64,000 nucleotides of DNA, from positions 278,106 through 342,105 of the forward strand of contig NZ_RCZC01000002.1 of the NCBI RefSeq assembly GCF_006439055.1, written 5' to 3'. The number at the start of each line of letters is the position of its first letter. The stretch's first letter is position 1. This stretch comes from Sphingomonas glacialis. Its GTDB lineage: Bacteria > Pseudomonadota > Alphaproteobacteria > Sphingomonadales > Sphingomonadaceae. The translations under genes were made by a program, and so were the position numbers. Below the pieces are notes generated by a model that saw only the letters and a list, made by a program, of their open reading frames with translations, was not told the origin of the DNA and did not search any database. Below, piece after piece: positions 50,072-58,060 of this stretch.

Positions 50072-50512
50072 TTCCGCTAGGCGCAACAGCCGCGACTTCT
50101 CCTGGTGCGGCATGAGGTGAGCGTCGATGTCCGACGCGATCAGCGCGCCGGAGGCGTAACGCTCTCCCCTCCCTGAAAGGGAGGGGCTGGGGGTGGGTTG
50201 GTCTGAAGAGAGGGCCGACGCCGCCACGGGCCGACCCACCCCCGACCCCTCCCTTTCAGGGAGGGGAGGAGAATCGGCTTTACCGAGCGCGGCCATCAAA
50301 GATACCATTTGGCCGTGCTTCGCCGTTCGCCCGCGGCCGATCGGTCGTCAGGCCCAGAGACCCTATGCCGCGCGTAGCCGACGATAAATGTATGTCATCG
50401 GGGGCCTGCCGTTCCTCCCAGAAAATTCGGACCAGCGCGGACCCAAAGCCGTTTCGTTTCGTTCCCGTCTCATTCCGTCCTTGAGGCTTGCGAAAGCGCC
50501 ATGCGTCATTAC
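50072..50512. other. Gene-free region with an inverted repeat, before the SlyA-like gene
   Basis: About 440 bp. It contains the palindromic repeat at 50164-50268 and otherwise shows no coding frame with a ribosome-binding site. The 3' part (50440-50512) should carry the promoter of the MarR/SlyA-like gene; TTGCGA at 50489-50494 is a possible -35. Confidence 0.55.
50164..50268. repeat. Long inverted-repeat element (REP/BIME-like)
   Basis: Left arm 50164-50198 and right arm 50234-50268 are inverted copies agreeing at 33 of 35 positions, each containing the internal palindrome CTCCCTGAAAGGGAG-like core. It differs in sequence from the element at 45250. It lies downstream of the RND outer-membrane factor and could end that transcript or be a mobile repeat. 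Confidence 0.8.
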
Positions 50513-50524
50513 TTAGCACGCTAA
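50513..50524. promoter_or_regulatory. SlyA-type operator over the regulator start
   Basis: TTAGCACGCTAA is a palindrome matching the known SlyA consensus TTAGCAAGCTAA at 11 of 12 positions. It ends on the first base of the ATG at 50524, so the regulator probably represses its own operon. Confidence 0.65.
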
Positions 50525-50976
50525 TGATGTCCGAACGATCTCACGTCGAGGCCGCCTATGCGCGCACCCTGCTGCCGCTCGCACGGATGTGGCGGCAGTC
50601 GGCCGATCGTGCGCTGAGCGGGCTCGGTCTGTCGGCATCGGGGGGATGGACGATCGTCCAGGTCGGGCGCCTCGGCGACGATGTGCGACAGACCGACCTT
50701 GCCGCGCAGCTCGACGTTTCCGCCGCCTCCCTGGTCCGCGTGATCGACCAGCTCGTCGCGGCAGAACTCGTCGATCGGCAGCGCGACGAGGTCGATGCGC
50801 GCGTCAGCCGCGTGCGCCTGACCGAGCGCGGGCGTGCGCTGGTGGCAAAGATCGAAGCGGCATTCGAGGCCTTGCGGCGCGAGATGCTCGCGGACACGCC
50901 CGACGACGATCTCGCCACCGCGCTACGTGTCGCCGAGCAGCTCGAGGGGCGTTTCACCCGGAAACGCAGCCGATGA
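50524..50976 (+). CDS. MarR/SlyA-family regulator of the FUSC export operon
   Basis: 150-residue winged-helix regulator. Visible: the dimer helix YARTLLPLARMWRQSADRAL, the recognition region QTDLAAQLDVSAASLVRVIDQLV, and the wing DRQRDEVDARVSRVRLTERG. No ribosome-binding site precedes either the ATG at 50524 or 50527; the operator abuts the start, so a leaderless mRNA is plausible. It overlaps the FUSC gene by four bases. SlyA in enterobacteria borders a DUF1656-HlyD-FUSC export set, and the same neighbours occur here, which supports the SlyA-like assignment. Ligand likely a phenolic or aromatic compound by family analogy. Confidence 0.88.
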   Translation: MMSERSHVEAAYARTLLPLARMWRQSADRALSGLGLSASGGWTIVQVGRLGDDVRQTDLAAQLDVSAASLVRVIDQLVAAELVDRQRDEVDARVSRVRLTERGRALVAKIEAAFEALRREMLADTPDDDLATALRVAEQLEGRFTRKRSR

Positions 50977-53018
50977 CGCGCGATCGCTTCGGCTGGAAAG
51001 AGGCGCTGTTCTCGGTCAAATGCCTGATCGCAGCGGGGCTCGCTTATTATATCGCGCTACGGATCGGCCTCACCCGCCCCTATTGGGCGGTGACGACCTC
51101 GTACATCGTCGCGCAGCCGCTGGCGGGCGCAGCACTGTCCAAGGCGGTCTTCCGCGTGATGGGCACGGTGCTGGGCGCAGCAGCCGCGGTCGTGCTCGTG
51201 CCCAACCTCGTCAACGCGCCAGAACTGCTGTCGCTCGGGTTGGCGCTGTGGCTCGGGGTGTGCCTCTATATCGCGCTGCTCGACCGGACGCCGCGCGCAT
51301 ACGTTTTCCTGCTCGCCGGCTACACTGCGAGCATCATCGGCTTCCCCTCGGTCGAAGCGCCCGGGGCGATCTTCACGACCGCGATCCTGCGCGTCGAGGA
51401 GATCACGATCGGCATCCTGTGCGGCGCGCTGGTCCACGGCTTCGTCTTCCCGCAGACCGTGACCGCGACGCTCCTTTCGCGAGTCAACGCGATCCTTGCC
51501 GATGCCGAGCGCTGGTCGCGCGATTCGCTCGCGGGGCTTGCCGACAGCCGGCTCGACAAGGACCGGCGGCGGCTCGCGCTCGATATCAACGAGCTGCACC
51601 AGCTCTCGATCCATCTGCCGTTCGATACCGCGCGGCTCCAGCCGCGCGTCCGCACGCTCCGCGCACTGCAGGGCGAGCTGTCGATGCTGCTGCCCCTCGC
51701 CAGCGCGGTCGACGACCGCATCCGCGAATTGCTGCGCGGTGCCGACGCGCCCCGCCCCGAGGCGCTCGCGCTGATCGAAGACGTCCGCATTTGGCTCGCG
51801 GCAGCGCCGCCGATGGCCGAACGCAACGCCGCCGCCGACGCGCTGATCGCGCGCGCGCGCGGGCTCGAGCCGTCGGTGGTCGAGCCGCTGCTGTGGCGCG
51901 ATGCGCTGCGCCTCAGCCTTCTCGCAAGGCTCGCCGAGCTGATCGATGCGCACCGCAACGCGCGCGACCTGCTCGACCAGATGCGCTCACCGTCGCGCGC
52001 GCCGCTCAATCCTGGGGTTGCCCGATTGCTGGCGCGGACCGCGCGGCGCCCGCTCCACCGCGACCGCGGGATCGCTTTGCGGGCGGCGGCGGGGACGGTC
52101 GCGACGATCCTGCTCGGCTGCGTCTTCTGGATCGGCACGGGCTGGGCCGATGGCGCCGGCGCGGTGCTGATCGCCGGCGTGTGCTGCGCGCTGTTCGGCA
52201 ACAGCGACGATCCGGCGCCTGCGATCATGGCGTTCTTCTACGGCACGATCGTCGGGTTGCTCGTCGCCGCCGTCTATGCCTTCGCGATCCTCCCGCGGAT
52301 CAGCGATTTCGCGACGCTGATCGCGGCGCTCGCGCCGGCACTGCTGGTCGGCGGCGTGTTCCTCGCGCGCCCGCGCACGACGCTCATCACGCTTGGCGCT
52401 CTGCTCGGCGGGATCAACACCGTCGGGCTCAACGATCGCTATGGCGGCAGCTTCGACACTTTCGTCAATGGCGGCATCTCGCAGCTGATCGGGACGATCT
52501 TCGCGGTCGTCACCGTCGGTCTGTTCCAGACGATCGGCGCCGATACCGCCGCGCGCCGGCTGATCCGTGCCGGCTGGCGCGAGCTGGCGCAGCGTAGCAA
52601 CGCGAAGGGGCCGCCCGATGCCGCCGGCTGGGTCGCGCGGATGCTCGACCGGATCGGCCTGCTCGCGCCGCGGCTTGCGCTGCAGGACAAGGACCCCGGC
52701 AAGCCGCTGCTCGACGCGCTGAGCGACCTGCGCGTCGGCGTGGCGATCGGCGAATTGCGCCAGCTGCGGATCGACGGCACACCCGACGATGCGGCGAGCA
52801 TCACGCCGGTGCTGTTGGGGGTCGGCGCGCATTATCGCGCGCTGCGGCCCGATCGCCCCGCCCCGCCCGAACCCGTCCTGCTCGCCGATCTCGACAGCGC
52901 GCTCGGTACGGCTGCGGCCAATGCCGAGGCAGCGAAGGCACGTGCCGGCGTGCTGGCGTTGACGTCGCTCCGCCGCAACCTGTTCCCTGCCGCCCCGGCA
53001 TATGGAGTCGCGGCATGA
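50973..53018 (+). CDS. FUSC-family inner-membrane exporter (AaeB/YdhK type)
   Basis: 681-residue fusaric-acid-resistance (FUSC/ArAE) protein. Two membrane blocks of about six helices are separated by cytosolic helical regions. The opening GWKEALFSVKCLIAAGLAYY, RPYWAVTTSYIVAQPLAGAA and the second half repeat (GIALRAAAGTVATILLGCVF, GTGWADGAGAVLIAGVCCAL) are characteristic. AaeB-type proteins export aromatic acids with an HlyD adaptor. The ATG at 50973 overlaps the regulator stop and the TGA overlaps the DUF1656 start (53015-53018). The frame is open upstream, through the regulator in another frame. Confidence 0.93.
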   Translation: MTRDRFGWKEALFSVKCLIAAGLAYYIALRIGLTRPYWAVTTSYIVAQPLAGAALSKAVFRVMGTVLGAAAAVVLVPNLVNAPELLSLGLALWLGVCLYIALLDRTPRAYVFLLAGYTASIIGFPSVEAPGAIFTTAILRVEEITIGILCGALVHGFVFPQTVTATLLSRVNAILADAERWSRDSLAGLADSRLDKDRRRLALDINELHQLSIHLPFDTARLQPRVRTLRALQGELSMLLPLASAVDDRIRELLRGADAPRPEALALIEDVRIWLAAAPPMAERNAAADALIARARGLEPSVVEPLLWRDALRLSLLARLAELIDAHRNARDLLDQMRSPSRAPLNPGVARLLARTARRPLHRDRGIALRAAAGTVATILLGCVFWIGTGWADGAGAVLIAGVCCALFGNSDDPAPAIMAFFYGTIVGLLVAAVYAFAILPRISDFATLIAALAPALLVGGVFLARPRTTLITLGALLGGINTVGLNDRYGGSFDTFVNGGISQLIGTIFAVVTVGLFQTIGADTAARRLIRAGWRELAQRSNAKGPPDAAGWVARMLDRIGLLAPRLALQDKDPGKPLLDALSDLRVGVAIGELRQLRIDGTPDDAASITPVLLGVGAHYRALRPDRPAPPEPVLLADLDSALGTAAANAEAAKARAGVLALTSLRRNLFPAAPAYGVAA

Positions 53019-53221
53019 TCGGCGAGGTCTCGCTTGGTGGGGTCTATGTCCCGACGATCCTGCTCTTGGCGATCGCGGCGCTGGTGCTGACCGGCGTGGT
53101 CACGCGGCTGCTCTCGGCGTTCGGCGCCTATCGCTTCGTTGCGTACCGACCCCTGGTCGATCTTGCCCTGTTCTTCCTTCTCCTCGGACTCTTGTCCTTG
53201 CTGACCGGACCCTCGTTATGA
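53015..53221 (+). CDS. DUF1656 (AaeX-like) small membrane protein
   Basis: 68-residue inner-membrane protein with two helices (IGEVSLGGVYVPTILLLAIA and VDLALFFLLLGLLSLLTG). DUF1656/AaeX proteins always travel with FUSC and HlyD exporters; their role is unproven. It overlaps the FUSC stop and the HlyD start by four bases each, fitting a tightly coupled operon. Confidence 0.9.
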   Translation: MIGEVSLGGVYVPTILLLAIAALVLTGVVTRLLSAFGAYRFVAYRPLVDLALFFLLLGLLSLLTGPSL

Positions 53222-54102
53222 AATCGCTGCTCGCCCCGCTTGGCCGTTCCGCCGTGACGATCGTGATCGTGCTGCTCGCGATCCTCGTCGCGATATGGTT
53301 GTGGCACCGCTACGAGACCGATCCGTGGACGCGCGACGGGCACATCCGCGCCGATGTCGTGCGGATCACCCCCGATGTCGGCGGGCTGATCACCCAGGTC
53401 GCGGTGCGGGACAATCAGCGGGTCAAGGCGGGCGACATCCTGTTCGTGGTTGATCGCCCGCGCTTCGAGCTGACGCTCGCGCAATCCGACGCCGCGATCC
53501 AGAGTGCGCGCGCGACTTTGCTCCAGGCCCGACGCGAGGCGCAGCGCGATCTGGCGCTGGGTGATCTCGTCGCCAAGGAAACGCACGAGCAGAACGTCGC
53601 GCGCGTCGCGACCGCCAGCGCCGCACTCGCGCAGGCGCAGAGCGCGCGATCGACCGCTGCGCTCAATCTGGCGCGGACCACGGTGCGCGCCAGCGTCAAC
53701 GGTACCGTGACCAACCTCGATCTGCATCCCGGCGACTATATCGCGGCGGGTGCACAGGCGATGGCATTGGTCGATGCCGATTCGATCCGCGTCGAAGGCT
53801 ATTTCGAGGAAACCAAGCTCGGCAGCATCCATCTCGGCGATCCCGTCGTCGTCCATCTGATGGGCGAACCGCGTGCGCTGAAAGGCCGGGTCGACAGCAT
53901 CGCCGCGGGCATCAGCGACAATGAGCGCAGCGTCAGCGCCAACCAATTGCCGACCGTCAACCCGACCTTCACCTGGGTTCGCCTCGCGCAGCGCATTCCG
54001 GTGCGCGTCAAGCTGGTCGCGGTGCCGCAGGGCGTCGCGCTGATCGTCGGCCGCAGCGCGACGGTGACGGTCGTGCCGCCGGCGCCAAAGGTGCATGCAT
54101 GA
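53218..54102 (+). CDS. HlyD-family adaptor (AaeA/YdhJ type)
   Basis: 294-residue periplasmic adaptor. Anchor helix SAVTIVIVLLAILVAIWLW, then DPWTRDGHIRADVVRITPDV, the segment that opens AaeA-type proteins, lipoyl halves GGLITQVAVRDNQRVKAGD and VRASVNGTVTNLDLHPGDY, a short hairpin, and the barrel with VEGYFEETKL. It joins the FUSC exporter to the NodT duct. The start overlaps DUF1656 and the end overlaps the NodT gene, all ATGA. Confidence 0.94.
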   Translation: MKSLLAPLGRSAVTIVIVLLAILVAIWLWHRYETDPWTRDGHIRADVVRITPDVGGLITQVAVRDNQRVKAGDILFVVDRPRFELTLAQSDAAIQSARATLLQARREAQRDLALGDLVAKETHEQNVARVATASAALAQAQSARSTAALNLARTTVRASVNGTVTNLDLHPGDYIAAGAQAMALVDADSIRVEGYFEETKLGSIHLGDPVVVHLMGEPRALKGRVDSIAAGISDNERSVSANQLPTVNPTFTWVRLAQRIPVRVKLVAVPQGVALIVGRSATVTVVPPAPKVHA

Positions 54103-55502
54103 CGCGCGGTATCATCACCGGCGCCGTCGCGCTGCTGCTGGCGGGCTGCACCACTGCCGGACCGAACTACACGCTGCCCGATCCCGCCGTGGTCAACCGG
54201 CCGAGCGCGCAAGGCGCGTTCGATAGCGGCAAGGAGGCGCGCTTCGCCGACGTGCCGCTGCCCGATCATTGGTGGCAGCTCTATGGCGACGCGCGGCTCG
54301 ACGGTTTGGTCGCCGAGGGGCTCGCCGCCAATGCGGATTTGCGCGTCGCCGACGCCAATCTCCGCCGCGCCGACGCGGTCGTGGCGGAAGTGGCGGCTGG
54401 GCGGACGCTTTCGACCACGCTCGGCGGCGGCGCGACGCTATCGCGGCCCTATGGCACCGGCGGATCGCTGCCGGGGACGGTGGGGTACGATGTCGGGCTG
54501 TCGCTGGCTTACCCGCTCGATTTGTCGGGCCGCATCCGACGCGGGATCGAGGCGGCGCAAGGCGATGCCGAAGCCGTCGCCGCCGCGCGCGACAATGTCC
54601 GCGTGACCGTCGCTGCCGAGATCGCGCGCAGCTACGCCGCCGCCTGCACCGCCAACATGGTGCTCGCCGCCAACAACCGGGTGCTCGCGCTCCAGCGCCA
54701 GACGCTCGGGGTGACGCAGCGGCTGCAACGCGGCGGGCGCGGCACCGCATTCGACGTGACGCGCGCGCAGAGTGCGGTCGACCAGAGTGCGGCGCTCGTC
54801 CCCTCGACGATCGCGACGCGCACCGCTGCGCTCTACCGGCTCGCCACGCTGATGGGGCGCGCTCCGGCCGACTATCCCAAGGACGTGGCAAGCTGCGCCA
54901 CTGCGCCGACGATGCGCAAGCCGTTGCCGATCGGTGACGGCGCGGGGTTGATCGCGCGGCGTCCCGATATCCGCGCCGCCGAGCGCTCGCTCGCCGCTGC
55001 GACTGCGCGGATCGGCGTTGCGACCGCAAACCTGTATCCGCAGGTCAGCCTTGGCGGATCGGTCGGGCTGACGGGGCCGCTATCGGCGTTCGGCTCGGGC
55101 GATGCCTTCCATGTCGGGCTGGGGCCGCTGATCAGCTGGAGCTTCCCCAACCGGCCGATCGTGCGCGCGCAGATCGCGCAGGCCGGCGCCGCCGCCGATG
55201 GCGCGCTCGCACAGTTCGATTCGACGACGCTCGAGGCGCTGCGCCAGACCGAGACCGCGCTGTCGGCCTATGCGCGCGAGGCCGATCGCAACGCGGCACT
55301 CGCCCGCGCGCAGTCGAGCGCCACCACCGCCGCCAACCAGGCGGGCACGCTCTATCGCTTCGGCCGGACCGATTTCCTGTCGCTGCTCAGCGCACAGGCG
55401 GCGCTGACCACTGCGCAAGCGAACCTTGCCGCCTCCAACGCGTTGTTGGTTGATCGGCAAGTCGATGTGTTCAAGGCCCTTGGCGGGGGCTGGCAGTCCT
55501 GA
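54099..55502 (+). CDS. NodT-family outer-membrane factor of the FUSC system
   Basis: 467-residue TolC-like lipoprotein with lipobox LLAGC. Family segments: DHWWQLYGDARLDGLVAEGL, LSLAYPLDLSGRIRRGIEAA, ARRPDIRAAERSLAAATARI and FLSLLSAQAALTTAQAN. It is the last gene of the SlyA-FUSC operon and supplies the outer-membrane exit. It resembles the RND-linked factor at 48668 more than the one at 6471, suggesting duplication. Confidence 0.94.
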   Translation: MTRGIITGAVALLLAGCTTAGPNYTLPDPAVVNRPSAQGAFDSGKEARFADVPLPDHWWQLYGDARLDGLVAEGLAANADLRVADANLRRADAVVAEVAAGRTLSTTLGGGATLSRPYGTGGSLPGTVGYDVGLSLAYPLDLSGRIRRGIEAAQGDAEAVAAARDNVRVTVAAEIARSYAAACTANMVLAANNRVLALQRQTLGVTQRLQRGGRGTAFDVTRAQSAVDQSAALVPSTIATRTAALYRLATLMGRAPADYPKDVASCATAPTMRKPLPIGDGAGLIARRPDIRAAERSLAAATARIGVATANLYPQVSLGGSVGLTGPLSAFGSGDAFHVGLGPLISWSFPNRPIVRAQIAQAGAAADGALAQFDSTTLEALRQTETALSAYAREADRNAALARAQSSATTAANQAGTLYRFGRTDFLSLLSAQAALTTAQANLAASNALLVDRQVDVFKALGGGWQS

Positions 55503-55521
55503 CGCGCCGCCAGGAGCGATG

Positions 55522-56352
55522 ATGCAACAGGTTTCCCTTCCCGATGGCACGAGCGTGCCCGCGCTTGGCCAGGGCACGTGGATGATGGGCGAGGACCGCG
55601 CGAAACGCAGCGCCGAGATCGCGGCTTTGCGCGAGGGCATCGCGCTCGGCATGACGCTGATCGACACCGCCGAAATGTATGGCGAGGGCGAGTCCGAGGC
55701 CTTGGTCGGCGAAGCGATCGCGGGTCTTCGCGATCAGGTGTTCCTCGTCAGCAAGGCGTATCCGCAAAATGCCGGGCGGGCACGACTACGCGCGTCGTGC
55801 GAGGCGAGCATCGAGCGGCTCGGGACCGACCGGCTTGATTTGTATCTGCTTCACTGGCGAGGCTCTGTCCCGCTGGCCGAGACGGTCGAGGCGATGGAGG
55901 CACTCCGGGACGCGGGTTTGATCGCTCGCTGGGGCGTCAGCAACCTCGACACCGAGGATATGGAAGAGCTGATCGACGCCGGCGGCGAAGGCTGCGCAAC
56001 CGACCAGATCCTCTACAATCTCACGCGACGCGGGCCCGAGCATGATCTGTTCCCGTGGCTAGCGGCGCGTCGCATCCCGGTCATGGCGTATAGCCCTGTC
56101 GAGCAAGGCCGCCTGCTCGAAGACCGCACTCTGGCGGCGATCGCTGCCGAGCGCGACGCGACCCCGGCGCAGCTCGCGCTGGCCTGGACGATGCGGCGTG
56201 ACGATGTGATCGCGATCCCCAAGGCGGGCAGCGTCGAACACGTCCGCGACAATCGCGCCGCGCTCGATTTCGAACTCGATGCGGAGACGCTGGCAGCGCT
56301 CGACGCAGCCTTCCCGCCGCCGCGGTCGCGGACGCCGCTCGCGATGCTCTGA
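55522..56352 (+). CDS. Aldo/keto reductase
   Basis: 276-residue NADPH-dependent TIM-barrel reductase. The catalytic tetrad is complete: Asp48, Tyr53 (in EMYGEGESE), Lys78 (VSKAYPQ) and His111 (LLHWRG). The C-terminal NADPH-binding segment AIPKAGSVEHVRDN is present. It reduces carbonyls to alcohols; the substrate is unknown. CAGGAG precedes the ATG at 55522 by five bases (an ATG three bases earlier is too close). It follows the NodT gene by 19 bp in the same direction, so it may be co-transcribed with the exporter, possibly modifying an exported aromatic aldehyde, which is speculative. It converges with the exonuclease gene with no gap. Confidence 0.92.
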   Translation: MQQVSLPDGTSVPALGQGTWMMGEDRAKRSAEIAALREGIALGMTLIDTAEMYGEGESEALVGEAIAGLRDQVFLVSKAYPQNAGRARLRASCEASIERLGTDRLDLYLLHWRGSVPLAETVEAMEALRDAGLIARWGVSNLDTEDMEELIDAGGEGCATDQILYNLTRRGPEHDLFPWLAARRIPVMAYSPVEQGRLLEDRTLAAIAAERDATPAQLALAWTMRRDDVIAIPKAGSVEHVRDNRAALDFELDAETLAALDAAFPPPRSRTPLAML

Positions 56353-57207
56353 TCAGCCGATCGCGGCGAGCAGCGTCTGTTCGGACACGATCTGGATCGG
56401 CTTGCCCGCGCGGCGCAGCGCCTCGGCCTTGCCGTAAGCCGGGCTGGTAAACGTCGCGCGCGTGAAGCGATCGCCCCCCGCGACGACGAGCACGTTCGTG
56501 CTCGTACCGACCGAGGTCATCACCTTGGCCCCAAGCGCCGCGAGGCGGTGCGCCAACGGCCCATCACGTGGCTCGCCGACGATCGCGACGCGCTCGCCGA
56601 GCAGCGGCCCTGCCTCGGCCGGCGTGGGCGGCGGCCCGGGCTTGCGCGGCGGCGCCAGCCATTCGTCGAGCGAGATGCCGGTCTGGTCGATCGCCTTGAC
56701 GATAACCCAGCCCGCCGCACGCGCATCGCTCAGCGCATCGTGATGGCGATGCTCGATCCCGAGATAGCGCGCGAGGCCGCCGAGCTTGTGGTTCTCGAGA
56801 TCGGGCCAGGCGCGTTTGGCGACGCGGACGCTGTCGAGCCACGTCGTCTCGATCATCCGCTGGTCGTGCTGCCGACACGCGGCCGCAAGCGCGCTCTTGT
56901 CGAAGAACGAATGCGCGACCGTGGTCCGCCCGGCGAGATGCCGCTCGACGATCGCATGGACGTCACCGAAACGCGGCTGGCCGACCACATGGTGCGCGGC
57001 GATCCCGTGGATCCGCGTGTTGAAGATGTTGAACTCGTCGCACGGATCGAGCAGCGTCTCATACTCGAAGATCTCGCGGCCATTCCGAAACCCGACAATG
57101 CCGATCTGGCAGATGCTGCTCGCACGCGAACAGGCGGTCTCGACGTCGATCACGACGAAATCGGGCGGCGGGGACTGGAATGCGGCAGACGACACGTCGT
57201 CCCGCAT
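56353..57207 (-). CDS. DnaQ-like 3'-5' exonuclease with C-terminal BRCT domain
   Basis: 284-residue protein. Residues about 16-175 are a DEDDh exonuclease like the DNA polymerase III epsilon subunit: Asp21 and Glu23 in VVIDVETA, Asp103 in HSFFDKSAL, His156 and Asp161 in HHDALSDAR. Residues about 205-284 form a BRCT-like domain (GERVAIVGEP ... FTSPAYGKAEALRRAG). Such fusions probably act in DNA repair rather than as the replicative proofreader. The start is the ATG at 57207; a GTG at 57234 is an alternative. It follows the AlkB-like gene by 31 bp on the same strand, so a small DNA-repair operon is plausible. Confidence 0.9.
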   Translation of the reverse strand: MRDDVSSAAFQSPPPDFVVIDVETACSRASSICQIGIVGFRNGREIFEYETLLDPCDEFNIFNTRIHGIAAHHVVGQPRFGDVHAIVERHLAGRTTVAHSFFDKSALAAACRQHDQRMIETTWLDSVRVAKRAWPDLENHKLGGLARYLGIEHRHHDALSDARAAGWVIVKAIDQTGISLDEWLAPPRKPGPPPTPAEAGPLLGERVAIVGEPRDGPLAHRLAALGAKVMTSVGTSTNVLVVAGGDRFTRATFTSPAYGKAEALRRAGKPIQIVSEQTLLAAIG

Positions 57208-57238
57208 AGCAGTTTTCGGGCGGGCCTTGTCCACAGGC

Positions 57239-57829
57239 TTAGCGATTCCCGGCGGCGATCAGCGCCCTGCCCTTGTCGGACAGGCTGCGAAAGGTGATCG
57301 ACCAGCGCGGCGCGTCCATCTCGGTGATGCTGTGCTCCCAGTCATGCCGCGCCGCACCGCTCAGATGATAGGCAGCGCGCGGGGTCAGCGGCACTGTGGC
57401 GCGCTCGAAGCGATCCCCGATCCGACGGCGGAAGCGCAACGTCGCGGGGGCGCCCAGCGAAACGCCGACGACATGCTCGAAGTGCGGGCGGTCGCGGTGC
57501 CAGCCGATCCCGGCGCCGATATCGTAGCGGATCACCAGCGCCTGGACGAGCGAACCCTCCGCCAACCCCGCCATCGCCTCGGCGCGGCAGCGAAGCGGAT
57601 CGAGCCATTCCGGGATCGGCTCAGCCTCGCCCATCCCGCCGGTGTCGAAATCATAATGCCAGCCGAAACTGTGCGTCAGCCGCTTGCCGAGCCAGCCTTG
57701 GAAGCGGAACGGTTCCAGCTCCGTCGCGTCGATCGCCTCGATCAGCGCCGCCGCCTCGGTCTCGGACACGAAATCCTCGACCGCGTGCAGGCCGGGCAGG
57801 ATCGGGGTATCGAACAGGTCCAGCGTCAT
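57239..57829 (-). CDS. alkB: AlkB-family 2-oxoglutarate/Fe(II) dioxygenase
   Basis: 196-residue dioxygenase. The iron ligands are His111 and Asp113 in GIGWHRDRP and His166 in HSITEMDAPRWSITFR; the distal Arg residues 175 and 181 fit 2-oxoglutarate and substrate binding. It belongs with AlkB-like proteins that remove methyl groups from DNA/RNA bases oxidatively; a different target is possible for this short class. The ATG at 57829 gives a good N-terminus; the frame extends upstream across a terminator and is not coding there. An intrinsic terminator ends 12 bases before the start, so expression may depend on readthrough or on a promoter after the hairpin. The next gene is a DnaQ-BRCT exonuclease. 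Confidence 0.87.
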   Translation of the reverse strand: MTLDLFDTPILPGLHAVEDFVSETEAAALIEAIDATELEPFRFQGWLGKRLTHSFGWHYDFDTGGMGEAEPIPEWLDPLRCRAEAMAGLAEGSLVQALVIRYDIGAGIGWHRDRPHFEHVVGVSLGAPATLRFRRRIGDRFERATVPLTPRAAYHLSGAARHDWEHSITEMDAPRWSITFRSLSDKGRALIAAGNR

Positions 57830-57841
57830 CAATCCAAAGAC

Positions 57842-57871
57842 AAAAGGCCGCCCCTTGCGGGACGGCCTTTC
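57842..57871 (-). terminator. Intrinsic terminator just upstream of alkB
   Basis: AAAAGGCCG at 57842-57850 and CGGCCTTTT at 57863-57871 form a perfect 9-bp stem with a GC-rich extension (CCC/GGG). On the minus strand the stem ends in TTTTGTCTTT. It comes 28 nt after the 24-codon ORF and 12 nt before the alkB start. Confidence 0.85.
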
Positions 57872-57899
57872 CATTGTCGGCCTCAAGCCGGCAAAATAT

Positions 57900-57974
57900 T
57901 CAGGCGAGACCGCCCTCCACGAGGGAGACCGAGCTCAAAACCTGTGCCGACTGCGGCGTGAGACAATGAGACAT
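57900..57974 (-). CDS. 24-codon ORF with a very strong ribosome-binding site
   Basis: Encodes a 24-residue peptide starting MSHCLTPQSAQ and ending VEGGLA, rich in Ser, Leu and Val. The ATG at 57974 is preceded by AAAGGAGGTGG, close to a perfect anti-SD match and much better than any other site in this part of the window. It is followed by an intrinsic terminator and then alkB. It could be a leader peptide, a small protein, or the 5' part of a short RNA. No family is recognised. It is too short for frame statistics; the ribosome-binding site and terminator are the support. Confidence 0.5.
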   Translation of the reverse strand: MSHCLTPQSAQVLSSVSLVEGGLA

Positions 57975-58024
57975 TCGACCACCTCCTTTCCATTGTTGAA
58001 CGATGACAAGGAGATGGTGTCGTG

Positions 58025-58048
58025 TCCGGGGATTGCAAGATCCCCGGA
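58025..58048 (-). terminator. Hairpin after the FadL-type gene
   Basis: TCCGGGGAT (58025-58033) and ATCCCCGGA (58040-58048) form a perfect 9-bp stem 13 nt after the stop of the outer-membrane protein gene. No T tract follows on the minus strand, so it may stabilise the 3' end rather than terminate. Confidence 0.5.
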
Positions 58049-58060
58049 TGTCGGTCGCGA

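Noticed and set aside
45250..50268. CRISPR or IS element at the palindromic repeats
   Set aside because: Each repeat is a single inverted pair with no regular spacers, no transposase frame and no target-site duplication.
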